25,740 bases of DNA from an uncultured Oscillospiraceae bacterium (lineage in GTDB: Bacteria > Bacillota > Clostridia > Oscillospirales > Oscillospiraceae): the NCBI GenBank assembly GCA_910579775.1, contig CAJTUE010000013.1:1-25740 (forward strand), in the 5' to 3' direction. The position numbers were made by a program, and so were the translations under genes. This document shows positions 14,758 through 22,241 of this stretch, piece after piece. Every line of letters starts with the position of its first letter. Position 1 is the first letter of the stretch. The notes beneath the pieces were generated by a model. The model made no database searches, was not told the origin of the DNA, and was given only the letters and a program-made list of their open reading frames with translations.

Positions 14758-17436
14758 ATGAAGCTGATGGTCATCGATGGCAACTCCATCATCAACCGCG
14801 CCTTTTATGGCGTGCGTCCCCTCTCCACCCGGGACGGCACCCCCACCAACGCCGTCTACGGGTTTTTGAACATCCTCTTGAAGCTGCTGGACGAGGACAA
14901 GCCGGACGCCCTGGCCGTCACCTTTGACCGCAAGGCCCCCACCTTCCGCCACCGGATGTACGAGGGCTACAAGGCCACCCGCCACGCCATGCCCGACGAC
15001 CTTGCCGCCCAGATGCCCATTTTGAAGGACGTGCTTAGGGCCATGAACGTCCCCATGTACGAGCTGGACGGCTGGGAGGCGGACGACCTGTTGGGCACCA
15101 TCGCCGCCAAGGACGCCGCCGCGGGCTGGACCACCACCGTAGTCACCGGGGATAAGGACTCCCTCCAGCTCATCGATGACGCTACCACCGTCAAGCTGGT
15201 GACCACCCGCATGGGCCAGACCACCACCAAGGACATGACCCCAGAGGCTTTCCGGGCGGACTACGGCTTCGACCCCATCCACATCATTGACCTAAAGGCC
15301 CTCATGGGTGACTCCAGCGACAACATCCCCGGGGTGAAGGGGATCGGGGAAAAGACCGCCATGGGCCTCATTCAGATGTACGGCTCCCTGGACCACCTCT
15401 ACGACCATATGCCCGCGGTGTGCACAGCACCCCAGACCCCCGCCAAGCCCGCCATGGTGCAAAAGCTGGCGGACGGCAAGGAGGAAGCCTACTTCTCCTT
15501 CGACCTTGCCACCATCCGCAAAAATGCCCCCATCGAATTTTCCCCCGAGGACGCCAAGCGGCGCGAACCGGACAGCGCCGCCCTCTACGACCTCTTTTTG
15601 AAGCTGGAGTTCTCCAAGCTCATCGAGCGTTTCGGGTTGACTGCTGACAAATGCGCCGCTGCCGCCGCACCCATCACTCTGACCTGTGAGAGCGAGATCG
15701 TCACCGACCAAGCGCGTGCGGACGAGCTTTTGGCCCTCTGGCAAGCCAAGGACCACGTCTCCCTGTTGGCTCTTCCCGACCTGGCGGCGGTGTGCGTGGA
15801 GTGGGGCGACGAGGATGCGGGCCGCGCCGCTCTCTTCTTCCCCGACAAGCTGCCCTGCTACAACGACCTTCTCAGGGGTCTTTTTTCCGCGAATATCAAA
15901 AAGGTCTCCCACAACGTCAAGGATCTGATGAACACCCTGCTGGCCGAGGGGCTTTCTACCGAGGGCTTTGTGTTCGATACCGCCCTGGCCGCCTACCTTT
16001 TGGCCCCCACCGACGGCAGCTACGACCTCCCCAAGCTGGCGCTGACCTACTTCAATTTTGAAACCCCAAAGGAGTCCCTTTACCTCCGGGCCGGGGTGTT
16101 TGGCCCTATGTTTTCCCTGAGCGACGTCACCGACGCCCTGGCCGCCCTGATGAGCCACACCGCCCTGGTCGACGCCCTCTACGGCGAGCTCTCCCCCAAG
16201 CTGGCCGAGCTGGAACTGGATAAGCTCTACTACGAGATCGAACTTCCCCTCTGCCCCGTGCTGGCGGAGATGGAGCGCGCCGGGGTGCACGTCGACCGCA
16301 AGGCTCTGGGCGAATACGGAAAAATGCTCCAGGCGCGCATTTTAGAGGACGAGCAGGTCATCTACACTCTGGCGGGGCGGGAGTTCAACATCAACTCTAC
16401 CCAGCAGCTGGGCAAGCTCCTCTTTGAGGACATGGGCATTCCCCCGGTGAAGAAGACCAAAACGGGCTACTCCACCTCCGCCGAGGTGCTGGAGAAGCTC
16501 CGGGGCCAGGCCCCCATTGTGGACGCGATCCTCGACTACCGCCAGCTCACCAAGCTGAAATCCACCTATGTAGACGGTCTCACCAAGGTCATTGCCGATG
16601 ACGGCCGCATCCACACCTCCTTCCAAAACACCGTCACCGCCACCGGGCGGCTTTCCTCCACCGAACCGAACCTGCAAAACATCCCCGTGCGCACCGAGCT
16701 GGGGGCCAAGCTCCGCTACATGCTGGTGGCCGAGCCGGGCAATGTGCTGGTGGACGCGGACTACTCCCAGATCGAGCTGCGGGTGCTGGCCCATATGGCG
16801 GACGACCCCGCCATGCAGGAGGCATTTTTGAGCGGCGAGGATATCCACACCGCCACCGCCTCTCAGGTCTTTCACGTCCCCGCCAGCGAGATCACCCATG
16901 AGATGCGCCGCCGGGCCAAGGCGGTAAATTTCGGCATCGTCTACGGTATCTCCCCCTTCTCTCTCTCCCAAGACATCGGCGTTACTGTCTCCGAGGCTAA
17001 GGAATATATGGACGCCTACTTCGCCACCTTCCCCGGCGTGCGCGCCTACATGGACAGGGTGGTGGAGAACGCCCGGGAGCAGGGCTATGTCTCCACCCTC
17101 TATGGCCGCCGCCGCTGGCTGCCCGAGCTGAAGTCGGCCAATTTCAATCTGCGCTCCTTTGGGGAGCGGGTGGCCCTCAACATGCCCATCCAGGGCACGG
17201 CGGCGGACCTGATGAAGCTGGCCATGCTCCGGGTCTACACCGCCTTGAAGCGGGAGGGCCTCCAAGGCAAGCTGGTCCTGCAGGTCCACGACGAGCTGAT
17301 CGTAGAGTGCCCCGAAGGGGAGGCAGAGCAGATAAAGGACCTCCTCACCCGGGAGATGACCGCCGTGGCGGAGTTGAAGGTCCCCCTGGTCGCCGACGCC
17401 AACGTGGGCAAAACCTGGGGAGAGGCGAAGGGGTGA
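14758..17436 (+). CDS. polA: DNA polymerase I
   Basis: 892 residues, normal for Firmicute Pol I. It fills gaps and removes RNA primers in replication and excision repair. The 5'-3' exonuclease domain (about 1-290) shows GDKDSLQLID and the helix-hairpin-helix string DSSDNIPGVKGIGEKTA. The middle domain (about 315-490) is a 3'-5' exonuclease fold in which the usual DTE first motif is replaced (LPDLAA), so proofreading is probably lost, as in Bacillus and Thermus enzymes. The polymerase domain (about 500-892) has motif A DYSQIEL (Asp668), the O-helix with RRRAKAVNFGIVYG (Lys721) and motif C HDE (Asp845, Glu846). AAGGAGG is 8 nt upstream of the ATG. First gene of a four-gene operon, with rimI 5 nt downstream. 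Confidence 0.98.
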   Translation: MKLMVIDGNSIINRAFYGVRPLSTRDGTPTNAVYGFLNILLKLLDEDKPDALAVTFDRKAPTFRHRMYEGYKATRHAMPDDLAAQMPILKDVLRAMNVPMYELDGWEADDLLGTIAAKDAAAGWTTTVVTGDKDSLQLIDDATTVKLVTTRMGQTTTKDMTPEAFRADYGFDPIHIIDLKALMGDSSDNIPGVKGIGEKTAMGLIQMYGSLDHLYDHMPAVCTAPQTPAKPAMVQKLADGKEEAYFSFDLATIRKNAPIEFSPEDAKRREPDSAALYDLFLKLEFSKLIERFGLTADKCAAAAAPITLTCESEIVTDQARADELLALWQAKDHVSLLALPDLAAVCVEWGDEDAGRAALFFPDKLPCYNDLLRGLFSANIKKVSHNVKDLMNTLLAEGLSTEGFVFDTALAAYLLAPTDGSYDLPKLALTYFNFETPKESLYLRAGVFGPMFSLSDVTDALAALMSHTALVDALYGELSPKLAELELDKLYYEIELPLCPVLAEMERAGVHVDRKALGEYGKMLQARILEDEQVIYTLAGREFNINSTQQLGKLLFEDMGIPPVKKTKTGYSTSAEVLEKLRGQAPIVDAILDYRQLTKLKSTYVDGLTKVIADDGRIHTSFQNTVTATGRLSSTEPNLQNIPVRTELGAKLRYMLVAEPGNVLVDADYSQIELRVLAHMADDPAMQEAFLSGEDIHTATASQVFHVPASEITHEMRRRAKAVNFGIVYGISPFSLSQDIGVTVSEAKEYMDAYFATFPGVRAYMDRVVENAREQGYVSTLYGRRRWLPELKSANFNLRSFGERVALNMPIQGTAADLMKLAMLRVYTALKREGLQGKLVLQVHDELIVECPEGEAEQIKDLLTREMTAVAELKVPLVADANVGKTWGEAKG

Positions 17437-17441
17437 TACCG

Positions 17442-17903
17442 ATGGAATATCAACTGGTCCCCATGGATAAGAGCCACCTGAAGCAGGTGGCGGAGCTGGA
17501 CAAGGAGCTGTTCTCCCGCCCGTGGAGCGCGGACAGCTGGGAGAGCGAGCTGTATAACGATACCGTCTCTCTCGTGGTGGCGGAGACAGAGGACGGCAGC
17601 GTGCTGGGCTACGGCGTGCTGGGGGTCATTTTGGACGAGGGCTGTCTGGAGAAGATCGCCGTGCGCCCCGACTGTCAGCGCAAGGGCATTGCCCAAGCCA
17701 TTTTAAGCTCCTTTCTCCGTTACGGAGAGGAGCATCTGGCCTACATCGGTTTGGAGGTGCGGGAGGACAACGCCCCCGCCCTTGCCCTTTATGAGAAAAA
17801 CGGCTTCGTGGCGGTGGGCCGCCGGAAGAACTACTACGCCGAGATCCATAAGGACGCCATCCTGATGGACAAGGTCTTTGGGGAGGACAACACCCATGGA
17901 TAA
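17442..17903 (+). CDS. rimI: Ribosomal protein S18-alanine N-acetyltransferase, GNAT family
   Basis: 153 residues. It transfers acetyl from acetyl-CoA to the N-terminal alanine of ribosomal protein S18. The acetyl-CoA loop is visible as VRPDCQRKGIAQAIL, followed by LEVREDNAPALALYEKNGF and the C-terminal RKNYYAE...DAILM pattern typical of RimI. The frame is open upstream into polA (from 17307), but ATG 17442 with AAGGGG 8 nt upstream gives the standard RimI N-terminus. rimI usually neighbours tsaB and tsaD in Firmicutes, and tsaD lies two genes downstream here. It overlaps the next gene by 8 nt (ATGGATAA), showing translational coupling. Confidence 0.92.
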   Translation: MEYQLVPMDKSHLKQVAELDKELFSRPWSADSWESELYNDTVSLVVAETEDGSVLGYGVLGVILDEGCLEKIAVRPDCQRKGIAQAILSSFLRYGEEHLAYIGLEVREDNAPALALYEKNGFVAVGRRKNYYAEIHKDAILMDKVFGEDNTHG

Positions 17904-18486
17904 TGCCGTTTTTCGTTTGCTCACCGCCGACGAGCTGTCCGGCCTCTATGAAAACCACATGAAGCGGGACTTTCCCAAGGCGGAGCTGAAACCCCTCAAG
18001 GCCCTGCAGTCCCTCACTGCTCAGGGCTTTTACCAGTCCTACGGCCTCTTTGACGCCTCTGGAGCGCTCATGGCCTACGCCCTCTACTGGACGGCGGGCG
18101 AGGAGCACCCCTACGTCATGCTGGACTACTTCGCCGTTCTCCCCCACCTGCGAAACGCCGGGACGGGCAGCGCGTTGCTGGCCGATATGCTCCGCCGCTT
18201 CTGTGTGGACGGCAAGGGGGTCTTTGGCGAGGTGGAGATTCCCGACACCGGGGACGAGGCGGTGGACGACCTGCGCCGCCGCCGGCTGGGTTTTTACGCC
18301 CGCGCGGGTCTTCGCCAGATGGGCTACACCACCAAGATTTTCACCGTCCCCTTCCTGGTGCTGGCCTACGGACCCGATATCTCCGATGACGACCTGATGG
18401 AGACCCACCGGGCCATCTACCGCACCCTGCGCACCGGGGCAGACTACGACAAGAATATCTTTATCCCCTATCCTTCGGAGGACTGA
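17896..18486 (+). CDS. GNAT-family N-acetyltransferase, substrate unknown
   Basis: 196 residues. The GNAT core is visible: a beta-strand with MLDYFAVLPHLRNAGTGSALLADML (acetyl-CoA loop LRNAGTG) and later FYARAGLRQMGY. The N-terminal RLLTADELSGLYENHMKRDFP and C-terminal DLMETHRAIYRTL belong to a subfamily I have seen only as unnamed GNATs in gut clostridia. The ATG has GGGGAGG 9 nt upstream; an in-frame TTG at 17878 is rejected. It lies between rimI and tsaD with no gaps, so it is co-translated with genes for ribosome and tRNA modification, which may hint at a translation-related substrate (inference). Confidence 0.87.
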   Translation: MDNAVFRLLTADELSGLYENHMKRDFPKAELKPLKALQSLTAQGFYQSYGLFDASGALMAYALYWTAGEEHPYVMLDYFAVLPHLRNAGTGSALLADMLRRFCVDGKGVFGEVEIPDTGDEAVDDLRRRRLGFYARAGLRQMGYTTKIFTVPFLVLAYGPDISDDDLMETHRAIYRTLRTGADYDKNIFIPYPSED

Positions 18487-18489
18487 ACC

Positions 18490-19500
18490 ATGAATATCCT
18501 CGCCTTTGAATCCTCCTGCGACGAAACCGCCGCCGCCGTGGTCCAAGACGGGCGGGTCATCCGCTCCAACGTCATCGCCTCCTCGGTAGAGGTCCACGCC
18601 CTCTACGGCGGGGTGGTGCCCGAGCTGGCCTCCCGCGCCCATGTGGAGGCCATCGTCCCTGTGGCGGACCGTACCTTGTCCGGCGCGGGTCTGACCTTGA
18701 ACGAGGTGGACGCCGTCGCCGTCACCTACGCCCCCGGCCTCATCGGCGCGGTGCTGGTGGGGGTCAACTTCGCCAAGAGCGCGGCGCTGGCCGCAGGCAA
18801 GCCGCTGATCCCTGTCCACCACGTCCGGGGGCACATCGCCGCCAATTACCTCACCCACCCGGACCTGGAGCCTCCCTTCCTCTGCCTGTGCGTCTCCGGC
18901 GGCACCACCGCCATCGTCCATGTGAAGGACTACACGGACATGGCAGTCCTGGGCTCCACCCGGGACGACGCGGTGGGCGAGTGCTTTGACAAGGTGGCCC
19001 GGGTCCTGGGCCTGCCCTACCCCGGCGGAAAGTATCTCGACGAGCTATCCCAGACGGGCCGTGACGACGCCTATGTCCTGCCCCATGCCCATGTGGCCGA
19101 CGCCCCCATGGACCTGTCCTTCTCCGGGCTCAAAACGGCGGTCATCAACCTGGTCCACAACGCCCAGCAAAAGGGGGAGGCCCTTTCCCTTCCCGACCTG
19201 GCCGCCTCCTTCTCCGGGGCGGTGAGTGGCGCGCTTATTCCCCGTGTCCTCCACGCCGCGGCGGAGACCGGCTGCCAGCGCCTTGCCGTGGCCGGAGGGG
19301 TCGCCGCCAACTCCCGCATCCGCAAGGATCTGGAGACCGCCTGTCGGCAAGCGGGTTTGCGGCTCTTTCTCCCCGCGCTGGAGCTCTGCGGGGACAACGC
19401 CGCCATGATCGCCGCCCAAGGTTATTACGAGTTGCTGGCGGGCCACACCGCCCCCTCCGGCCTTAACGCCTACGCCACCCGGGACCTGGCCCTGGGATGA
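18490..19500 (+). CDS. tsaD: tRNA N6-threonylcarbamoyladenosine synthase subunit TsaD
   Basis: 336 residues, standard length. TsaD (YgjD/Kae1 family) transfers threonylcarbamoyl from TC-AMP to A37 of ANN-decoding tRNAs together with TsaB and TsaE. The N-terminal LAFESSCDETAAAVV, the metal-binding HVRGH (His111, His115), VSGGTT, DDAVGECFDKVAR, SFSGLKTA and the C-terminal CGDNAAMIA (metal Asp) are all present and intact. Start ATG 18490 lies 3 nt after the preceding stop with GGAGG about 8 nt upstream. Neither tsaB nor tsaE is visible in the window, although in many Firmicutes they precede rimI, so the partners must be encoded elsewhere. Last gene of the polA operon. Confidence 0.98.
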   Translation: MNILAFESSCDETAAAVVQDGRVIRSNVIASSVEVHALYGGVVPELASRAHVEAIVPVADRTLSGAGLTLNEVDAVAVTYAPGLIGAVLVGVNFAKSAALAAGKPLIPVHHVRGHIAANYLTHPDLEPPFLCLCVSGGTTAIVHVKDYTDMAVLGSTRDDAVGECFDKVARVLGLPYPGGKYLDELSQTGRDDAYVLPHAHVADAPMDLSFSGLKTAVINLVHNAQQKGEALSLPDLAASFSGAVSGALIPRVLHAAAETGCQRLAVAGGVAANSRIRKDLETACRQAGLRLFLPALELCGDNAAMIAAQGYYELLAGHTAPSGLNAYATRDLALG

Positions 19501-19567
19501 TGAATGAGCCCTCTCTTTTTCTTGCAATTCTCTTCCATTTTTCTCCGTTTTTTAATTATGTAAACGA

Positions 19568-19600
19568 AGGAGCGGCCCCGTTTTATTGAGGGCCGCTCCT
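19568..19600 (+). terminator. GC-rich hairpin after tsaD
   Basis: Perfect 11-bp stem AGGAGCGGCCC (19568-19578) with GGGCCGCTCCT (19590-19600). No T-run follows on the plus strand (AGCTTGTGG), so it may be a poor terminator, a 3'-end stabiliser, or a Rho-independent signal of unusual form for the polA-tsaD operon. Confidence 0.5.
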
Positions 19601-19604
19601 AGCT

Positions 19605-19633
19605 TGTGGAAAACTATGTGGAAATGTGGAAAT
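19605..19633 (-). promoter_or_regulatory. Three tandem DnaA-box-like motifs
   Basis: TGTGGAAAA (19605-19613), TGTGGAAAT (19617-19625) and TGTGGAAAT (19625-19633). Read on the minus strand these are TTTTCCACA and ATTTCCACA, one to two changes from the DnaA box TTATCCACA. Same orientation, 12- and 8-nt steps. Function not shown. Confidence 0.35.
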
Positions 19634-19642
19634 TCCTTAGAG

Positions 19643-19680
19643 TGTCGAAAATCTCTCCCCGCCTCTCCCCTTTTTTCGAC
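19643..19680. promoter_or_regulatory. Inverted repeat containing Spo0A-box-like sequences
   Basis: GTCGAAAA (19644-19651) and TTTTCGAC (19673-19680) form an 8-bp inverted repeat with a 21-nt pyrimidine-rich centre. The left arm includes TGTCGAA, an exact core 0A box; the right arm read on the other strand is GGTCGAA, one change away. Could equally be a hairpin. Confidence 0.35.
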
Positions 19681-19867
19681 CTATACCCATGGTAATTTTC
19701 TCTTATCTCTACGAATTATGTAAACTATTGGCGCCGTCTCTCCCTCCAAAACCCGCCTCAGATCCCGTTGTTCCGACTCTTTTTTTGACCCAGCTTTTGC
19801 CACCCCCCTTCCGCCGCGCTCCATGTTGCAAGTCCTCCATCATTCATTACAGTGGGCTATCAGGGTG

Positions 19868-19898
19868 CAAAAAACCGGCGGCAAGGTATGCCGCCGGT
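19868..19898 (-). terminator. Terminator of the 8-TM membrane protein gene
   Basis: Stem ACCGGCGGC (19874-19882) with GCCGCCGGT (19890-19898), 7-nt loop. On the minus strand the stem runs into TTTTTTG. It lies about 30 nt after the stop codon. Confidence 0.9.
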
Positions 19899-19929
19899 CT
19901 CTATTTTGCTTCATGCCAGGGGCGGGGCG

Positions 19930-20721
19930 TTACATGAGCCGGACGGTGTAGTAGACCGCCGCGCCAAACAACCAGGCCACCACCAGGAACAGCGCCCAAT
20001 AGGCCGCCGTCACGCCCAGCAAAAGCGCCGTCAGGATGGCGCACAGGGTCACCGCCCCCGCAATGTAAAGCAGGGCATAGTTAGCTTTGGCGGACAGAAG
20101 ACGCCGCTTGCCCAGCTTGCCGCCACCCCGCTGAAGGATCAGGGTGAACGCCCCCAGGGCCACCACTCCCACGGCGCACACCACCAGGACCAGGACCGCC
20201 ATCTGCTCACGCACAAAGAACAGCTTGCGGTAGCTCCACATAGCGAACAGGGCGATCGCTCCCTGGAGCGCCACCAGGAAGAACTCCCGCTGGTAGAGGT
20301 AATAGATGAGCGCCAGCACCGCCGTGGCGGGCACGGACAGATAGAGAAACTGCACCCCGATGGTCTTCCACAGGCTGGACACCAGAGCGCACCCAAACAG
20401 CGCTGCGAAGGCAAGGGTCAGCGCGCCGGGCAGGAAGGTCCCCTTCTCCTTGCGCCGCCGCACCCACCACCATGCGCCACAGCCCAGCGCCGCCGCCAGA
20501 CTCACCCACACCAGCACCCGCAGCAGGCCTGCCAGGCTCCGGGCCAGGGCAATGCCGTTGGCGTCAAAGTTGATATAAAAACGGTTGAGCAGCAAAAGAA
20601 AGAATTCCAGGACTACCGCGCCGCCAAACCACCACAAGACCCGGTTCAGCGCCTGATCCTCCCGGCGTTTTTTCTCCAAGCGTTCTTCCTTCTTCAAAGC
20701 CGCCCACCCCTTTTTGTCCAT
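19930..20721 (-). CDS. Integral membrane protein of unknown function (about 8 TM)
   Basis: 263 residues; not recognised. A charged, lysine-rich cytoplasmic head (1-25) is followed by eight hydrophobic segments at about 28-46, 62-86, 97-117, 122-143, 146-163, 174-196, 214-236 and 238-260, with basic loops (RRRKEK near 90, GKLGKRR near 204) that set the inside. No transporter, enzyme or sortase motif is visible. The ribosome site is weak (GGGAAAGAAAGAG before ATG). It has its own candidate promoter and a strong terminator, so it is probably monocistronic. A reading frame of 299 codons on the plus strand over the same region is a shadow. Confidence 0.8.
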   Translation of the reverse strand: MDKKGWAALKKEERLEKKRREDQALNRVLWWFGGAVVLEFFLLLLNRFYINFDANGIALARSLAGLLRVLVWVSLAAALGCGAWWWVRRRKEKGTFLPGALTLAFAALFGCALVSSLWKTIGVQFLYLSVPATAVLALIYYLYQREFFLVALQGAIALFAMWSYRKLFFVREQMAVLVLVVCAVGVVALGAFTLILQRGGGKLGKRRLLSAKANYALLYIAGAVTLCAILTALLLGVTAAYWALFLVVAWLFGAAVYYTVRLM

Positions 20722-20750
20722 TCTCTTTCTTTCCCTAAGCTATTGATATG

Positions 20751-20779
20751 ATGTTACCATACTTCGTCCTTTTTTGCAA
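20751..20779 (-). promoter_or_regulatory. Candidate extended -10 promoter of the membrane protein gene
   Basis: Minus strand: -35 TTGCAA (20779-20774), 17-nt spacer ending in TGG, -10 TAACAT (20756-20751). The TG one base before the -10 box compensates for its weak match. Confidence 0.45.
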
Positions 20780-20798
20780 GGCCCGTTCCATGGATAGA

Positions 20799-20833
20799 AC
20801 AAGCCCTCCGCGCTTAGACGGCGGAGGGCTTGT
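20799..20833 (-). terminator. Hairpin ending the NlpC/P60 transcription unit
   Basis: Perfect 13-bp stem ACAAGCCCTCCGC (20799-20811) with GCGGAGGGCTTGT (20821-20833), 9-nt loop, 26 nt after the stop codon. The T-run on the minus side is poor (TCTATCC), so efficiency is uncertain. Confidence 0.6.
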
Positions 20834-20858
20834 GTTTGTTCCTTGGAATGCTTCGCGC

Positions 20859-21800
20859 TCAGCCCAAACGGATGGCGCCGACGAAATAGCGAATGTCCTT
20901 GTCCTTGATGGCGTTCATCACCACGCCGGTCTTGTGGTCAGCGGCATGGATGAGCATACCGTTTCCGGCGTAGATGGCCACATGGGAGGTAGGATAGCCC
21001 CGGCTGTACGCGGGGTCGCAGATAAAGAAGAGGTCGCCGGGCTGGAGCTGGCTGATGGAGGTGATGCGCTGGCCGGGGGCGGTGCGCCACTGGGTGGAGG
21101 AGCCGCCGGACAGAAGGATGGAGCCGCCGCTGGCCTGCTTCACGCAATAGTAGGCGAAGCCGGAGCAGTCAAAGGAGTTGGGACCCTTGGCGCCGCTGCG
21201 GTAAGCCTTGCCCAGGTGCTTCATGGCCTCGCTTACGATGCCCTGGCCCAACACCGAGCCGGACAGCGGCACCGCCTGGTCCGCCAGAATGTCCCCGTCC
21301 TTGCGGGTCCCCTTGTCGTCGGCGGTGAGGGTGATATAGTCGCTGCTGACGTAGCCCTCGGTGCCGTTGTATGTAACCTTGTACCAGCCGTCAAACACGC
21401 CCAGCACCTTCACGCTGGCCCCGTTGTGGAGCTTGGTGACCACGTTGAAGCCGATGCCCGCGCCGCTGCGGAGATTGAGGGGATCGCCCTCGGTGGTGAC
21501 CATGGCCCAGCCAAGATCCTTCTCCGCTCTGGCTTCCACAGCCACAAACCCCTTGGACATATAGCCCACCTGGGTGTCAAAGTCTACCTTGTACCAGCCG
21601 TCTGTTTCCTCCAGCACCATCACCGTGGCGCCCTTGTTGGCGGTGGTGAGCACCGCCGCGTCCAGCCCGGCCTCCTTACGGAGACGAAGTCCGTCTCCCG
21701 CCACCGTACCCACGCCTAAGCAGGCGGCATTGGCAGAGATCACGGTGGCGCACATTAAAACTCCGGCGAACACCGCCCCAATAATATGCTTGCCTCTCAC
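20859..21800 (-). CDS. Secreted SH3b-NlpC/P60 cell-wall peptidase
   Basis: 313 residues. Signal peptide (1-25, cleavage after Ala-Asn-Ala), two bacterial SH3 domains (about 30-88 and 97-160, each with LRxxAG and DGWYKV patterns), and an NlpC/P60 catalytic domain (about 182-313). The catalytic set is FDCSGF (Cys212), SHVAIY (His273) and IHAA (His285). These enzymes cut peptide cross-links or stem peptides, usually gamma-D-Glu to diamino acid bonds, while the SH3 domains hold the wall. GTG start with AAGGAGG 8 nt upstream. It lies 76 nt after the 96-residue gene with no terminator between, so the two probably share the promoter at 22196-22224. Confidence 0.93.
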   Translation of the reverse strand: MRGKHIIGAVFAGVLMCATVISANAACLGVGTVAGDGLRLRKEAGLDAAVLTTANKGATVMVLEETDGWYKVDFDTQVGYMSKGFVAVEARAEKDLGWAMVTTEGDPLNLRSGAGIGFNVVTKLHNGASVKVLGVFDGWYKVTYNGTEGYVSSDYITLTADDKGTRKDGDILADQAVPLSGSVLGQGIVSEAMKHLGKAYRSGAKGPNSFDCSGFAYYCVKQASGGSILLSGGSSTQWRTAPGQRITSISQLQPGDLFFICDPAYSRGYPTSHVAIYAGNGMLIHAADHKTGVVMNAIKDKDIRYFVGAIRLG

Positions 21801-21876
21801 AGCTCGTTCCTCCTTGTCTTTTGTAAACCGGTCGTCTTTGTCGTTCCTTCTTCTTATCGTCCGTCGGGCCTTGCGC

Positions 21877-22167
21877 TTACATGGTGGTCAGCGCCCGCTC
21901 CAGCCAAATCGCGCCGATGTCCATGGCGGCGTAAAGGCTGTCCTTCTCCGACTTCTTCACCACCCGGTCCCGAGAGCGAAGGTCGGGGTCGGTGAGCTGG
22001 AGCTGGATGCTCACCTTGGTGGGCACGTCCAGATCGTCCACCTTTTTGCTGTCGTTGATGGTCAGCAGGATGATATATTTCTCGGCCATGCTGCCGTAGT
22101 AGATCATGTTGTCCTTGCGCCGCAGGGGGTGGCCCTTATACTCCAAGGGCAGTTCCTTTTTTGCCAT
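21877..22167 (-). CDS. Conserved small cytoplasmic protein of unknown function
   Basis: 96 residues, soluble and highly charged, no signal peptide or membrane helix. Opening MAKKELPLEYKGHPLRRKDN and the ending DIGAIWLERAL are, from memory, conserved in many Oscillospiraceae and other clostridia as an unnamed hypothetical. GAAGGAGG lies 6 nt upstream of the ATG and a consensus promoter precedes it. Gene order with the wall peptidase suggests co-expression. Function not inferred. Confidence 0.85.
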   Translation of the reverse strand: MAKKELPLEYKGHPLRRKDNMIYYGSMAEKYIILLTINDSKKVDDLDVPTKVSIQLQLTDPDLRSRDRVVKKSEKDSLYAAMDIGAIWLERALTTM

Positions 22168-22195
22168 GGGGTGCCTCCTTCAAAACCGTAACCAT

Positions 22196-22224
22196 ATTGT
22201 AACATCTTGCAACTGATTTGTCAA
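22196..22224 (-). promoter_or_regulatory. Near-consensus sigma-A promoter
   Basis: Minus strand: -35 TTGACA (22224-22219), exactly 17-nt spacer, -10 TACAAT (22201-22196), leader about 30 nt to the 96-residue gene. It lies within the short gap behind the DUF308 gene. Confidence 0.9.
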
Positions 22225-22241
22225 CACTCATTCCGACAAAA

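Larger units (their letters stand above)
19554..19725. repeat. 12-bp direct repeat AATTATGTAAAC
   Basis: Exact copies at 19554-19565 and 19714-19725. The first 11 bases also occur in reverse orientation at 22912-22922, inside the spacer of the DUF308 promoter. Three exact copies of such an AT-rich 11-mer in a GC-rich window are unexpected by chance. Its inner TTA-TG-TAA is a partial dyad. Confidence 0.5.
19501..19867. other. Gene-free intergenic region with several motifs
   Basis: This stretch between tsaD and the convergent membrane-protein unit holds no credible gene: its plus-strand reading frames lack ribosome sites and look random. It is T-rich on the plus strand and contains a GC hairpin, three tandem DnaA-box-like motifs, a Spo0A-box-like inverted repeat and a 12-bp direct repeat, annotated separately. 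Confidence 0.6.

Noticed and set aside
19852..20751. 299-codon plus-strand frame opposite the 8-TM protein
   Set aside because: Its product is a Gln/His/Arg-rich string typical of the complement of a hydrophobic gene; it also runs through a terminator hairpin.
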